Origin: Phoebastria nigripes
Taxonomy: Eukaryota; Chordata; Aves; Procellariiformes; Diomedeidae
NCBI GenBank assembly: GCA_035582835.1
Contig: JAYKAV010002673.1
Coordinates: 375,620 to 439,619 of the forward strand
Length of the DNA stretch: 64,000 nt
Direction: 5' to 3'
The translations under genes and the position numbers were made by a program. Under the pieces are notes generated by a model, which was given only the letters and a program-made list of their open reading frames with translations, made no database searches and was not told the origin of the DNA. Shown here in pieces: positions 1-12,393 of this stretch (its first letter is position 1; the number at the start of each line of letters is the position of its first letter).

Positions 1-162
1 CCTCACATTCCCCCATCAGAAATCAGAAGGTTTTGTTTTCAAAGGGAAAGGAAGTATGTTCAAATGTGATTCACTAACAGTTCCTGAGAAAGCAAATAAT
101 TGCCCCAGGCTTTCATCTTTCCCCAGCAAAGTAAATTAAGAAATAACTCAAGTGCACAAGGG

Positions 163-235
163 TTATTATTATGTGATATTATGTGATATTATGTGATATT
201 ATTATGTGATATTATGTGAATTATTATGTGATATT
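163..235. repeat. Minisatellite, 10-bp unit ATGTGATATT
   Basis: Three perfect copies of ATGTGATATT run from 171 to 200. They are flanked by partial units with inserted ATT or a changed base, up to 235. The array is short and likely length-variable. Confidence 0.9.
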
Positions 236-1449
236 AAGGAAAAATTCACTTTATACAGATGTGTAAAAAGGATATATAATAACAACTCTTCAGGAAAAGA
301 AGAGTAAATTTAGTGTTTGTAAAATATTCAGCCATGGAGAATAAAGACTCCATAATCAGAGATTACGCAAAGTGTTCCTGTGGCAGCTCATCCTTCCCTG
401 ATACTAGTCAGCTTTCCCTGCAGCTGACTAATCACACCAAGGGATGAAGGGGCACCCTGACTTTTAAGTTTCTTTGGTGAACCAACCCTGAAGATGCCTG
501 GTGTTGTAGTGTTTCAGTAATGTGGGTATCATCTGCCTATTCACTAGGGTTTGGACAGAGCCCACCAACCGTTTCTATACAAGCTACTGAATACCTAGCA
601 GCAGAACTATTCAGTCCAGGCCTACTGTGTCAAACAGATACTTGGATATGTGTGCATGCAATGAGAGAACAAGCAGTACAAATCTAGGGGAACCATCACT
701 TGGTTGTTACACACTTGCAGTGTTGTCTGGCAGAGTTCATTGGAGACCTGCCTCTTTTCCCCATGGTCTGACAGTTCTAAAAATGTGAAGTATTAATTGA
801 ACAAAAATTCACTTTTCTTGCCAGTTCACCCTAGAAAGCATCCATCTAAGAGGCACTCTTTTGATGTCTGCATTTTTGCTAATGCCTGTGCTGTATCCAA
901 TATTCCTTTTTTTGGGAAAAGGTGGTTAAGACTGTCATACTAGCTGGAAAAAAAATCTTTCTATGCACATGGTTAATTCTAGTCCTGAGAACTGGCAGAA
1001 ATTACATTAGTGCTAATGATTTACCTCTTATGATGAAAACTAATATTTTTTGTCTGACTATTCCCTTCATTTCTCTCTGTTTGCCTCTCCACCCTTCCCG
1101 ATGCTGCACTGTTAGCATCACAGAAGCATTGGCATTAGCTGGCTGCTGCTACCTTTGGCTGCTCCCCCCTCCCTTTTCACGACCACACTGCGCGAGTCGT
1201 TCCTGATAAGTGTTCCTCTAGGATCTGAATTGCCAGACCTCACGTACCTCACGTACATAAAAGGCTGCTAGAGAAGTCAGTATGGCATTACTAGCTGCAT
1301 TGCAGTTCACAGTGTTTTACAGAGTGGAGCAGACTATCAAAGTTGGAAAGGGACTGAATTTTGGACAAAAGCTCTCTGTTTTCAGTCTGCCTCAGAGAAG
1401 ACTGAAAAAGGAAGGTAGAGTTTTCATTTGGAAAGACCTTGGCAAGTCA

Positions 1450-1490
1450 TTTCTGTCACATTTCTGTCACAATGTGACATTTCTGTCACA
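1450..1490. repeat. Tandem TTTCTGTCACA repeat with inverted repeat
   Basis: The 11-mer TTTCTGTCACA occurs at 1450-1460, 1461-1471 and again at 1480-1490. Between the second and third copies TGTCAC-AAT-GTGACA (1465-1479) forms a perfect inverted repeat. This looks like local slippage with a small inversion; no function is evident. Confidence 0.85.
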
Positions 1491-3300
1491 TTTTCACTCC
1501 TATTTTCTACTTATTTTGAAATTCTTTAAATACATCTAAAGCTAAATGCCTTCATAAACAAAAAATTAAATAGATAAACACATTTTATAGATTTAAACAG
1601 AGATAAAGACTACTGCTGCTCTTACTGATGTCTCCGAGGACAGTGTGAGGCAGATATTTCACAGTCTAAAAAGGCACAGTAAGACTCGACAATGATCTTG
1701 TGGCAACAGAGAACACTAATCTGAGACACAAGAGACCATGAAGTGTATCTGCAATAAATGGAAAATGAAAAAGTAAGGCAAGGACAAATACATCTATAAA
1801 GATTTAACAGAACTATTATTAGCATTAGGAGCTGTTAGCTTAATGAAATTGCTATTAGTTTTACCGACCAAATACAGTATCCCTGCAGGAGTTACTGTAA
1901 GCAATGCCACTGGAATCTCTGAACAATGATGGATTAATTACCTAAGCCATTCTTTTTCTTTTTCCCCCCCCTAATAACCAGACTTTTCCTTGTCAGTCTC
2001 ATTAGAGAGGGTATTAGTCTTGTAGCTTTATCATCTCTAATAGACAGAAAAGGGCAGGCAGAGTAGGATGGTGCTTTGACATCAGCTATTCCCTCACAGT
2101 CCNCAGGGGCATGTAGTACATCCTTGCTTATAATTTGAAAGGAGAACAAGGTGTTTGAGTTTATAACCTAGCCACCGTTCACTCTGGCTTTTCTTTTTGC
2201 CAGAGCGCGGAGGATGCCGGAGTTCCTGCCTCTGGCACAGACAGCAATAAGTTTATTGACCTCAGTAAGTTACCTCAGTGGTTCAGAAGAAATAATTTCG
2301 ACACCACCTTGCTAGGAACCTGTCGTACCTAAAGAGTATGACAGAGCTGCCCTTGCCAAGTGCCGCTCAGTTGGAGTGGCCCTTGTCCCTCATTACTGTT
2401 CTTGCTTTTCAGTCAGCCCCAAGGAAAGCTGCAGGTGGTGAGGTACCCCTGCCTGGGTCTCCAGCCCCTGGAGATATCCTGTCCATCCCCGCTGCTAGCA
2501 GTGCCCGTCCTGGGCCACCGCCTGAAATCTGGCCTAGCTGTTCACGGTCCTTTCCCATTTCAGATGTTAATAAGTGCTGCGCTTGAGTTGCCAAGGGCAA
2601 GCCTGTCCTCCATCTGCTTTGCCTTTCTGCCATCTACCAAAGAGCTGCATGTCATTCCTTTTCACTTGTCCATTTGGCAAATCGGCTCTCAGTCAACACC
2701 ACAGACTTCAAAGGGCTTTGGTCTGCCTAAATTCATGTTTGTTGGCGGCGTGTCAAACATGAGTAGCACTCACTATCACCATATCTGTTCTGCCCAAAAT
2801 ATACAGGGCACAACGGCCTTAAATGAAACAGCCTGGAACATTCCTTTCTAAAATGTTGATTATAAAGAAAATTTAGCTACCTAAGTGTAAGATTAAAGGC
2901 ACTTTCATACAGATTAGATTTAACTCAATTTGTCATTTATACTCAAGGAGATTTCTCTTCGGTATTTAGATCAAGCCTTCACTTCTGAGTAATAGGAATT
3001 TTTTAGAACAGCTGACAGAAGTGTCATCTCATTCTGATCAAAGAAAATGAAGAAAAGTTAAATCAGACTTAAACTGTTTATAATTCATAATGAATAATTT
3101 GACTTTGATTACTCCTTCTTTATTAATTATGTGTTTTATTAGTTAATGTCCTAGATATCTGTTTCAATTATGTTTGCCATCCATACCTGTCATACCCACA
3201 ATGCAGTTGTGTATAACCTATCTAACACATACACGTGCTTGAAGGAACAGTGCGTAACCTGTTTCAATTAAATCTTCATGTTTGTGTTTGGATATCACTA

Positions 3301-3887
3301 TGTACAGGGTCTGGCTGGGCTGGAGTTAGCTTTCTTCACAGCAGCCTAGTATGGTTCTGTATTTTGGATTTGTGCTGAAAACAGTGTTGATAACACAGGG
3401 ATGTTTTAGCTATTGCTGAGCAGTGCTTACACAGCATCAAGGCCTTTTCTGCTTCTCGCACCACCCCACCAGCGAGTAGGCTGGGGGTGCACAAGAAGTT
3501 GGGAGGGGACACAGCCGGAACAGCTGACCCCAACTGACCAAAGGGATATCCCATACTATATGACGTTGTGCAGATCAATAAATTTTGGGGAAAGCAGGAG
3601 GAAGGGGGGACGATGGGAGTTGCCTTCCCAAGCAGCCGTTATGTGTGATGGAGCCCAGCTTTCCTTGGGATGGCTGAACACCTGCCTGCCGATGGGAAGT
3701 AGTGAATGAATTCCTTGTTTTGCTTTGCTTGCGTGCATGGCTTTTGCTTTACCTATTAAACCGTCTTTATCTCAACCCATGAGTTTTCTCACTTTTACCC
3801 CTCTGATTCTCTCCCCCATCCCACTGTGGGGGAGTGAGCAAGCGGCTGGGTGGGGCTGAGCTGCCGACCAGGATTAAACCATGACAC
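3301..3887 (+). mobile_element. Solo LTR of an endogenous retrovirus (family 1, copy A)
   Basis: This is a 587-bp LTR beginning TGT and ending ACA, flanked by an exact 5-bp target-site duplication CACTA (3296-3300 and 3888-3892). It shares its whole length with the copies at 11867, 27077, 52977, 55442 and 57933. Shared landmarks are a start resembling TGTCCTGGTTTCGGCTGG, the central GTGCACAAGAAG segment and the end TTAAACCATGACA. A polyadenylation hexamer ATTAAA lies at 3755-3760. The CRE is damaged to TGACGTTG (3561-3568) and the TATA box is lost. No internal retroviral region is present, so it arose by recombination between two LTRs or lost its partner. The 5-bp duplication suits a class III (ERVL-like) element, but class is not proven from an LTR alone. 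Confidence 0.93.
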
Positions 3888-3892
3888 ACTAT

Positions 3893-6800
3893 GGCATTAG
3901 AAACCTTTATTAGAGTGTATTTGATTTTTGTGTTGATTTGGGGTGGGACTAACTTTAAAAATTCTTTTTTCATGTATTCATGTGCCCTTACACACATTAT
4001 GGGGCTTGCAAGACACAAGACCGGTTTTTTTCTGGTGATGCAGTCCTGTGGGATACAAGGCTTGTAAAACAGAGGGATGAAATTTGCCTGAGCTCACAAC
4101 TTCCTTGGAAGCTTATTGCTTTAGAGGTCTACGTTTAGAATGGATACAGAAGATCCTCACCCCAGACTCTCAATATCCAGCTCCTCTTAATGACTCCTGG
4201 TCAGAGTCCCCCAACAGCAGCACACGATGAGCAGTCCAGTGTTACAAACACTTCTTAAGCACAAGTATCTGCATCAGTAAGTAACCATGAAACCTTTAAA
4301 GAATAGTGACAACTGTGGCAAATAATGTACTGGAGAATATTCCCGAGTGGTGCCCCATCTCCTTGTAACGTTTCTGCATGTAAATTGTCTGCAAGGACGG
4401 GTCTGCATTCAACTGAACAGTGGTCACAGTGGTCCCATTCAGTATTTACCTATCATGTTATCCTGCTAATTGGACCTTGTCTGAAGTATGCTTATTCCTA
4501 ATAATTTAATGCTACAAACATCAATAAAATCACTTAATTATAACTTATTTTCTTCAAGCATAGCTTAGACTCAAGACTTTAATTTTTTTTTTTAACGGAA
4601 GAAGCTGTAAAAATTCCATTGTTAAAATCACTTCACTTGAATTTCATTATGGAGAAGAAAAGGCTAAAACAGGTGGTCATTTCCTTAGAGGACTAATTTT
4701 CATTTATAAGTGAGTCAGCAATCTATGTGGCTAGTAAAATAATTCTGTACATATAAAACACTTGTTTTGGGGGAAGGACAAACAGTGTTTTACACATGAT
4801 GAAAAATAGAAAATAAAAAAAGATGTTGAATCAATGCTCTGAGTGCAACACCTTGTACCTATAGAATCAGAAATGGTACTACCGTATGTGCTTCTGATAT
4901 CAGCAACTAACAAAATACACACACTATACCCAGAAGTATTTTGTTCTTTTTCTGGTATTTCAGATTCGGTATTTGATAAGTCTCCTTCTGGAGTTAAAAT
5001 AAGTTTTGCATAATTATTATTTGCATTTTTTTATTCTGGTGTGTGAGTTCTAGTACTCAAAACCTAAGACTTACTTTATTTATTATTGAATATTTTCGTG
5101 GGTGTTAATTTTTCTGGATATGCAAATAATCTTTTGCAATTTTTCTATTCAAATGACATACAACCAGTTCTAGTTACAGGCAAGTTTGGTATGTTTAGTT
5201 TAATTAGCCTTCAGATTTAGAATGGATTATTATGAGTTATAAAATGTTAATGCTTAGGTTCATTACATTGAATTTTGAAATACAGTATTTTCCTAGACCC
5301 GGAGGCCTAACCAGAGAGACTCAGCCTCATCACTGACTTCCCAGAAACATTATGATTGATCTTTTGATGTGAAACCGGAGGGAACTTCCTATCTAGGTCA
5401 CTTGAAAGATGTAAATGGCCAATGTGCAGAAGAGTTCCTCTCAATGTATATGATGGGGAAGGAGTGCTCTTTTGATACATCCTTTCTCACCAGCATGACA
5501 GCATCAGGCACATGTCTATGAGCCATTAAGTAGAAACTAAAAGGTCTATAGACCCACCTGACAAACCCCTCCACTGACAAGTGTCTTAGATGACACTGGT
5601 TGCAAGAGATCCTGGTCAGCTCTCTCCTCCTCCAGCGATGGCATCCCACATCGTGCTCTTTTCTGTTCACTGACATGGGGGTGTAGTTCTTCAATCTACA
5701 AAAATGTCATGTTGATGCAACTTGCTTGCCTTGTTACGCAGCAGTAAACTACATTTTGGGGCGCTGCGAGGTAAATGTCTTTTAAACGCTAGCATGAGTA
5801 GAGCAACAGAAGTGTTGCAGTAAAGCATTAGTTTGCCTATGAGAAACTTGGACATTTCTCAATTGATCCTAGGGTATAATGCAATTTAAATATTTCACAA
5901 GTCTCCTCAGATCATTTGGAAAATGCATACAATTAGTTTTTAAGTATCTGAAAGAAGTATGTGATTAATAGTTGGTAATTATTTTCTTCAGCTATAAGAT
6001 ATACTTTCAAGAACCCTTAATCCTAATTAATTGTTAGTTGGAATACAGATGCTTAATAGATGCCAAGAACTGGATCTATTCCACTTTTTTCACAGTGTAG
6101 AATGATATGCTGCAAGTGGCAAAGACAGAATGCAAACCTGTGTCAGATGAGTTTCTTTAAAACCCTGGGCCAAGAAATTACCAGGAAAATGTGGAAACCC
6201 AAGGTTTTGGAAGGCAGCTTGAATCGCTCTGGAGACGATGGAAAGGCAGGCACTGTAGAAAGATTGTTGTCATGGGAAAATGTGAGTTAGGACATAGTGG
6301 CTAGTCATTGGTGAGGGGATTTGATGTGACTTCTTAATTGTGTATAGCTGAATAATGGTTATGCTGATAACTGGTCGAAAGGAGGAAGCTGAGTCTCTTA
6401 AGAGCCACAGTGGTAAAATGGAGGGAAGAAAGGATAACTGAAGCACTGAGGAAGAAGCTATGTGAGATAGGAAGGGGCCATACTTATTTTACCACTCTTG
6501 ACCAGCTAGAAGTGGTATGGGAGCAAAAAATCGGGAGATAGGGGTGCTTAGCATTCATCCGGGGCAGAGATAGCCTTTACATGAATGAAACAAGCACATA
6601 CATGTTCTTTCTGCTAGAAAGCAACCAGAAGTGCATCACACTGTGACTGTCAGAGGGGAACTGCACACCCTTCGTCCTCTCTACCCCTTCCCTGCCCCTG
6701 CTATATCAGTCCTTATCCATCCCAAGGAATAGAAGTTTAGCAGTAAAGGATGGTATTCATTGGCATTTAGTTGTTGAGGCACTTAAGACTTTTTCCAGAG

Positions 6801-8256
6801 TACATTGCAACTGAATAGCAATTTTGGTGGTGTCTGAACGTTGGATGCCCAGAGTGATGTTTACATACCAGATTTTCCTGTCAACCTAACGATTTATTTC
6901 CAGGTAAACCCAGGTCTTAGTGGTTGTGTCTATACTGTGGAAGTTGGGAGCACTCCCAACTCCTGGGCCCAGGTGCGAGCACTGGTCAGATGCCAAGGCT
7001 CTGTCAGGACAAGATCAAGCTAACCCCATCACTTCTTAGCCCACACCTAGCCTATCTTGAGGAGGAAACCTGGGCCATGAATGCCTCCTGTCAGATCCTT
7101 GCTCCAGACAATCAAGGCACCAGAACAACAGAGCGATGAAGTTTGTGTAACACTAGCCACTGAAAACTGCACAGCCTACTAACGCCTCTTCTGTGTGCTA
7201 GGAAATGAATATGGTGCTTCCCAGGTGTGTGTCCATGCCATAGAAACCGCCTCTGCTACGATGGACTCTTCTGACGGGTAGCTATTTAGCTAGAAACTGT
7301 GGCATGACAAGCAAGGAATCAGGATGTGTCCTCTCTCATTCCAACCAGGCAAGTGGGATTGTGGTACGTATGCTCTGCAGATTAAATTAGTATCTCACAT
7401 TTCTGGAGGCTTCATTGAATACCGTTTACAAAATGAAGGCAACTAGCATGAAGGAGCTGAAGCTGAAGTTTTTAGTTGTTCTCTGTCTTTCATGTTTCTT
7501 TCCTTTAAGACAAAGAAGTCAACTCTGGCTGTTTGGCAAAATGAATGCAATCCAGACACAATGCTTGAGCTCAGGGATAGCTTGGAACGATCGCTTTGAG
7601 CAGTGAATAACCATTCAATGGGTGCTGGGTCAGAAGTCAGGGACCATCACTGCTGGCAATATTATCGGTATCTGGCATATTTTCTAAGACTCATAGACCC
7701 AAGTCCCAAAGATGCAAGANGCAAAGTCCTGGATTCAAGAGAGCACATAAAAAAGACATTTCTAGGTGTTGTGGTAGTTCTGAAAGGCTTGAAGATGTGA
7801 AATAAGAGTTTCCTAAAGATTCTAAAGCTAGAAAGTGAAGTAAAAGAACATTGTTGATTTTTTGGCAGAGGATGAGGAAGGGAATAGTGAAAAACTGGGA
7901 TTGGCAACCTGGTCACATTGTAAACTGTTTCACTGTCACTTGCAGTGGTTCTGAGGAGTGAGAACAGCCTTTAAACCCCCATGACAGGGCTTTGGCATAT
8001 GGGTAGTTTCATTTTCTTGCAGGAGGATTCAACATTTCAAAGTTTGAAACGTGAAGCTTTAATTCTCATCCTGAAAGTAATGAGGCAACAAGGAATAATA
8101 CTTCAGTTCACCCAAATTTTCCTTTTCACCTGTTTTGTAGTCCTCTCTTCATTCTCACTGCTCTTCCCAGAACTTGTCTCCTCTGGAAACCGTCCAAGTG
8201 ACTCCTATCTTCTTTGAATTTCATTGCTCAATGTTCAACGTTGCTGCACTTCAGCA
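3893..8256. other. Unique non-coding DNA
   Basis: No gene or known repeat recognised. The longest frames are below 100 codons and lack family signatures. Composition is AT-rich and includes a T9 run near 4582. Confidence 0.6.
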
Positions 8257-8294
8257 GGGGTCAGTGCTGAAAGGGGTCAGTGCTGAAAGGGGCA
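8257..8294. repeat. Short tandem duplication, 16-bp unit
   Basis: GGGGTCAGTGCTGAAA occurs at 8257-8272 and again at 8273-8288, followed by a truncated third start (GGGGCAG). This is a simple local duplication. Confidence 0.9.
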
Positions 8295-8429
8295 GGATTA
8301 CTTCAAATGTCTTGTTAGCTATGCCAGTTTATTAATCATTGTGGGTGAGTAATCGTATGGGGTTTGCCTTTACACAACCCTTTTGATTCCTATTAAAGCT
8401 ATGATTCACAACAATTCTAAACATACTCC

Positions 8430-9090
8430 TGCAGAGCTCTAACTTAGCCCTTTGTTCCCTTTCTTATATTTGTGCAGTTAATTGTTCTTACCCGAGTTCA
8501 CGGTCTGGCATTTGCCCTTAGTAAGAGTACTTTTTCTTTTTTATAGCATTTCCCTGTGTATCAGGATCCCATTGAACTCTAATGTACACTATCAGCTTAT
8601 TGGTGTCTTCAAATGTAATCAGCACATTTTCTATTCAATCATCTAGATCATTAAAGAAAATATCTGACAGTACCACTCCCTTAGGACTGATCCCTGCAGA
8701 GCATTACTCAGTCCTTTTCAGGTTGTACCTGAACCACGGTTAATGAATTCCTAAGTAGAGTTTTCCCATGACTTCGGCAACTGCTTTTTTTCATCTAAAT
8801 ATTCCTTAGTTTGGTTATGAGAACTCTATGCAGTATAGTGTTGAAAGTCTTATATAAGCCAAGGTATATGGCATGTATTGCTTCTCCTCTCTGTTACCTT
8901 TTGGTAGAAAGAAACTGATTTGATTTGATACGATGTGTTTTTATGAAATTCACACTGGCTATTACTCCTCGCCATGTTTTCTTTTAGGTCCTTAGAACTA
9001 GTCTGTATGCTAATTTGTCATATTGTTTTTGGTCCACCGATAGGAACTATTAGGAACTACGAGTTTCTGTATAATTATTTCTGGTGCCTG
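8430..9090 (-). mobile_element. Ancient CR1/L3-like LINE, reverse-transcriptase fragment
   Basis: Read on the minus strand, this is a heavily decayed LINE reverse-transcriptase region. At about 8839-8880 the translation contains IYLGLYKTFNT, resembling CR1-clade motif A (YLDFSKAFDT). At 8682-8699 it reads LQGSVL, resembling motif B (PQGSVLGP), then a frame change and FFNDLDD. At about 8590-8625 it reads FEDTNKL, resembling the catalytic FADDTKL block with the first catalytic Asp changed. Motif order A, B, C is correct for a minus-strand element. Several frame breaks make it inactive. The outer boundaries are approximate. The family call comes from recalled CR1/L3 consensus text, not a search; an L2-related element is the main alternative. 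Confidence 0.75.
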
Positions 9091-11861
9091 GTACCTGGCA
9101 GCAGGCACACGAGCACTTCTAGCAGCAGTGGCAGTGGAACCCAGGTTTCACCAGCTTAGGCTGTGCACAATCAAAACTGTTACCGATACTGTTACTGGTT
9201 AGCAGCATGGAAATAACCATCTACTGGACATGACTGCATCAGCAAAGGTTTTATTGTGAGCCAAACTATAACAACATGAAAAAAGGACAAGCAACTCACA
9301 CCTAAAACTTCATTCTGTTTTGTTCAAATGAGAAGAAATCCTCAGCCTTTGAGAATGAACCTGGGCCGGTCCTCGGTCCTCACCTGTGCTCTGTGTTTGT
9401 CCTAGCCTGTGTTCCTCTGCGGAGATTGATGGCTATTGCTATTCCACTAGCAAATAGATACTCAAGCTATTAAAAAAAAAGAATGGCAACACCTTCTAAG
9501 GCTGGTATGTCAATAAAAATTGTTTCTACTACTAGACATTCTCTTAGCTCATATGGTGAATACGGACCGTACAGCCTTAAGACTAAGGCCTGGTGATCAT
9601 TTTCCTTTCTAACCTTCTTCATGTAGCAAAGTGTTTTGCAGGTTTTTTTAAAATAAATATTAGGGTGCTTATCCAGAAATACAAAACTTATTAAATTACG
9701 TTTCAACTAATCCTGTTTGTGATTTCTTTTTAAGACGTGGGTTTTAATAAAATTANAAGAAACTGCTCACCCAGAAGTATTCCCCATTCACCGCAAAGTA
9801 AGGACAGCGAATGTGATAAAGGTATGGCAGAAGAAAGATATATTCTTGTTTCAGGTGTCTGGGCTAGGATGTAAAAAGAATTTGATGCTTTCTCTCTTAA
9901 CATCACTGAGTTTCTCTCTGATGCCAAGCACAGCTATTATCATGCACACAGAAAATATCAGTCTTAAAGCCGGCATTTCCTATCTTCTGAATGCTTGACG
10001 AGCAAGACAACTGTTCTTCTAAAAGGGGCACTATTTTTGTTAATGTTTTTTTTTCTGTAGTTTATTATTTAAAAGCAGTAAGACTTCCCAAAACAGTGAT
10101 AGATTTCTTCCTGCCTTTGTGGAACTGCTGAGTTTTTAACTATATCTTGCCCTGTAATTTTTTTTATATTTTTCCCTGTAGATACAGAATGTTTTTGTTT
10201 ATAAAATGTATAGAAGTATATGTTAGAGAAATATTTTCCAGACTCAAATTAAAAATTATAAGCTTTCCTATTCTCCTCATGACTGCCTCTGTCTTAACTG
10301 TAAGAAAAGAATAAGATCATTTTCAATCTCTAATAATATTTGAAAAGTGCACTCTATTGTGTCAAGATATGCCATGGGAGCCGACAGTCTACATCCCAAT
10401 TCAACCTTAATGTCTTATGAAATCCATGAGCGACTAACTATGTCAAGACTCACTGCATTTATTTATTTATTTATTTATTTTTGAAGTACTTCCAGATGCA
10501 GAAAAGAGTATTTCTGTATTTTTGATGCTACTGATTATAGGCTTTATAATATTGTTTATTTTGAATGTCACAAAATACAAAGCTAGAATTTTGATACTCA
10601 TAAATTAAATTTTGTTGTTTTAATATAAATATTATTTCTAAAACATAAGTAACTTTGAGAAAATTAGTTCCAAGGAATTTTATATTGTATACAATAGAAT
10701 GATATATATGGCTTGTGTAGATGTCCAATGTATAGATTCAACTTAATGTTCATGCCAAATGTGAGAAAAGCGTTGCTTTATTTACGTGGTGACACTGGAA
10801 TGAATACTTTTAGCTATCAGTATTTAGTTATTGGTTTTGGTTTATTGTAGGTCAATATGACTCAAAATAGAAAATGATGTTGCATTGTACTGACTTGATA
10901 AGACTTGTCACAGTATTAGAATATATTAGTTGCTCTTTAATAATTTCAAAAAGATGTTAGGAAGTTGCCTGGGAGACAAGAGATAAGATGTACACATCGT
11001 ACTAAAACTGCCTTCTCAGCATTCATCATTATGGCTATGCATTGGCCAGCCAAAGCACTGTTTAGATCTACTGCTTTGGCTGTTCCTGCAGCTTTTCTTG
11101 TTGTTATGAGACACCCTGACAAGCTGATTCTTCCTGACACCTTCAGGAATAAATTATCTACAGGAGTAGAGAATATTCCAGTGCAAAAAGGAGAGAAAGT
11201 TTCTGCTGAACTTGCCTTCCTCAGTCAGGTCAATTCTGCAACTTATGAGGACCCACTTGTCATTAACATAAGGACCTCTTCACAGCAAACTGATTATATG
11301 AATTGCGGCTATTCCCACTGGCCCTTACATGGTTATGGTCGTTCAAAGGCTGCAAGAGAATTTCAAGCCACTTGTGCACCCTCGGATGTGGCGAAGGACC
11401 AACACAGGACAACAGAAACCGCTGCTACCTCATCATCTGCCTGAGCTGATAGCAAGGTAAAGATAGTTCATACCTTAGTATAGTACCAAAACCACTGGAA
11501 AGAAGGAAAAGGCAGGCGGGGAGCCCCTGCAGACACCTTCCCGCCACTTGCAGAGTGCACACTTGGGCACAGTTATAACGCTGCTCTCAGCGTGAAAGCC
11601 ATCGACGTTCAAGGCCAATAAAATTCAGCCGGAGCTGTTGGTGTATCTACATGGATGGCTGAAGCGACTTTCCCCTGACAAAACACGAGGCGTTTCCAGC
11701 CCAGCTGTAGGAGCGTGGTGCTGTGCTTAGCCTCTCGCTGCTGCTCTGCCAGGCAAAGCCGTGCCTGCCCCGTGCACACACCTCTCCCGGCTCAGCAGAG
11801 GCCACCTCCAAATGCCCCTCAGCGCAGCATACAGCTCAGCCAAACTCCAAGTGTTCAGTGT
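9091..11861. other. Unique non-coding DNA with one long open frame
   Basis: AT-rich sequence. An uninterrupted plus-strand frame spans 10965-11444 (about 159 codons). It starts at a TTG rather than an ATG, and the protein resembles nothing I recognise. An (ATTT)n array is listed separately. Confidence 0.55.
10457..10482. repeat. (ATTT)n microsatellite
   Basis: About six perfect ATTT units in a row. Confidence 0.95.
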
Positions 11862-11866
11862 CCTAG

Positions 11867-12393
11867 TGTTGTGGTTTAACCCGGCAGGCAGTCAAACACC
11901 ACACAGCCGCTCACTCACTCCCCCCTCCCCTCAGTGGGATGGGGGAGAGAATCGGGGAAAAAAAAGTAAAATTCATGGATTGAGATAAAGACAGTTTAAT
12001 AAGACAGGAAAGGAAGGGAAAAGAATGACAATAATAATAATAATAATGATAGAATATGCAAAATGAGTGATGCACAATGCAATTGCTCACCACCCGCTGA
12101 GCGATACCCAAGCAGCGATCGCTACTTCCTGGACCANGCCTCCCATTTATATATTGAGCATGACGTCATATGGTATGGAATACCCTGTTGGCCAGTTGGG
12201 CTAGCTGTCCCGGCTATGCTCCCTCCCAGCTTCTTGTGCACCTGGCAGAGCATGGGAAGCTGAAAAGTCCTTGACTAGCAGACTACTTAGCAACAACTAA
12301 AACCATCAGTGTGTTATCAACATCCTTTTCATACTAAATCCAAAACACAGCACTAGGAAGAAAATTAACTCTATCCCAGCCGAAACCAGGACA
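11867..12393 (-). mobile_element. Solo LTR of an endogenous retrovirus (family 1, copy B)
   Basis: A 527-bp LTR in minus orientation with an exact 5-bp target-site duplication CCTAG (11862-11866 and 12394-12398). The plus strand reads TGTTGTGGTTTAACCCGGC at the low end and CGAAACCAGGACA at the high end. It is closest to copy C at 27077; both lack the CACCCCACCAGCGAGTAGGC segment seen in copies A, D and E, so B and C form a shorter subfamily. It keeps an intact CRE (12161-12168), a TATA box (12145-12154), the reverse complement of ATTAAA (11995-12000) and an (AAT)n stretch at 12029-12049. No internal region remains. Confidence 0.95.
12145..12168 (-). promoter_or_regulatory. LTR core promoter: CRE plus TATA
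   Basis: On the minus strand TGACGTCA, the perfect palindromic cAMP-response element bound by CREB/ATF proteins, lies 6 bp upstream of ATATATAAAT. The spacing fits a compact pol II promoter. Activity is inferred, not shown. Confidence 0.6.

Larger units (their letters stand above)
1..3295. other. Unique AT-rich non-coding DNA
   Basis: No recognisable gene or known interspersed repeat. Open frames of up to 163 codons near 2340-2850 overlap one another in different frames and show no protein family I know. A minisatellite and a short tandem/inverted repeat are listed separately. A moderately GC-richer patch lies at about 2200-2620. Confidence 0.6.

Noticed and set aside
163..235. Regular repeat considered as a CRISPR-like array
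   Set aside because: The unit is 10 bp with no spacers, and the genome is vertebrate; it is a minisatellite.
2338..2851. Several overlapping frames up to 163 codons
   Set aside because: They overlap on both strands in a GC-richer patch without motifs; no coding signature.
10965..11444. Plus-strand frame of about 159 codons
   Set aside because: It starts at TTG, matches no family I know, and a frame of this length is expected by chance in 64 kb on six frames.
12063..12263. A 66-codon frame repeated almost identically on the minus strand at 27207-27407
   Set aside because: The similarity is due to the shared LTR (copies B and C); the frame is not a gene family.
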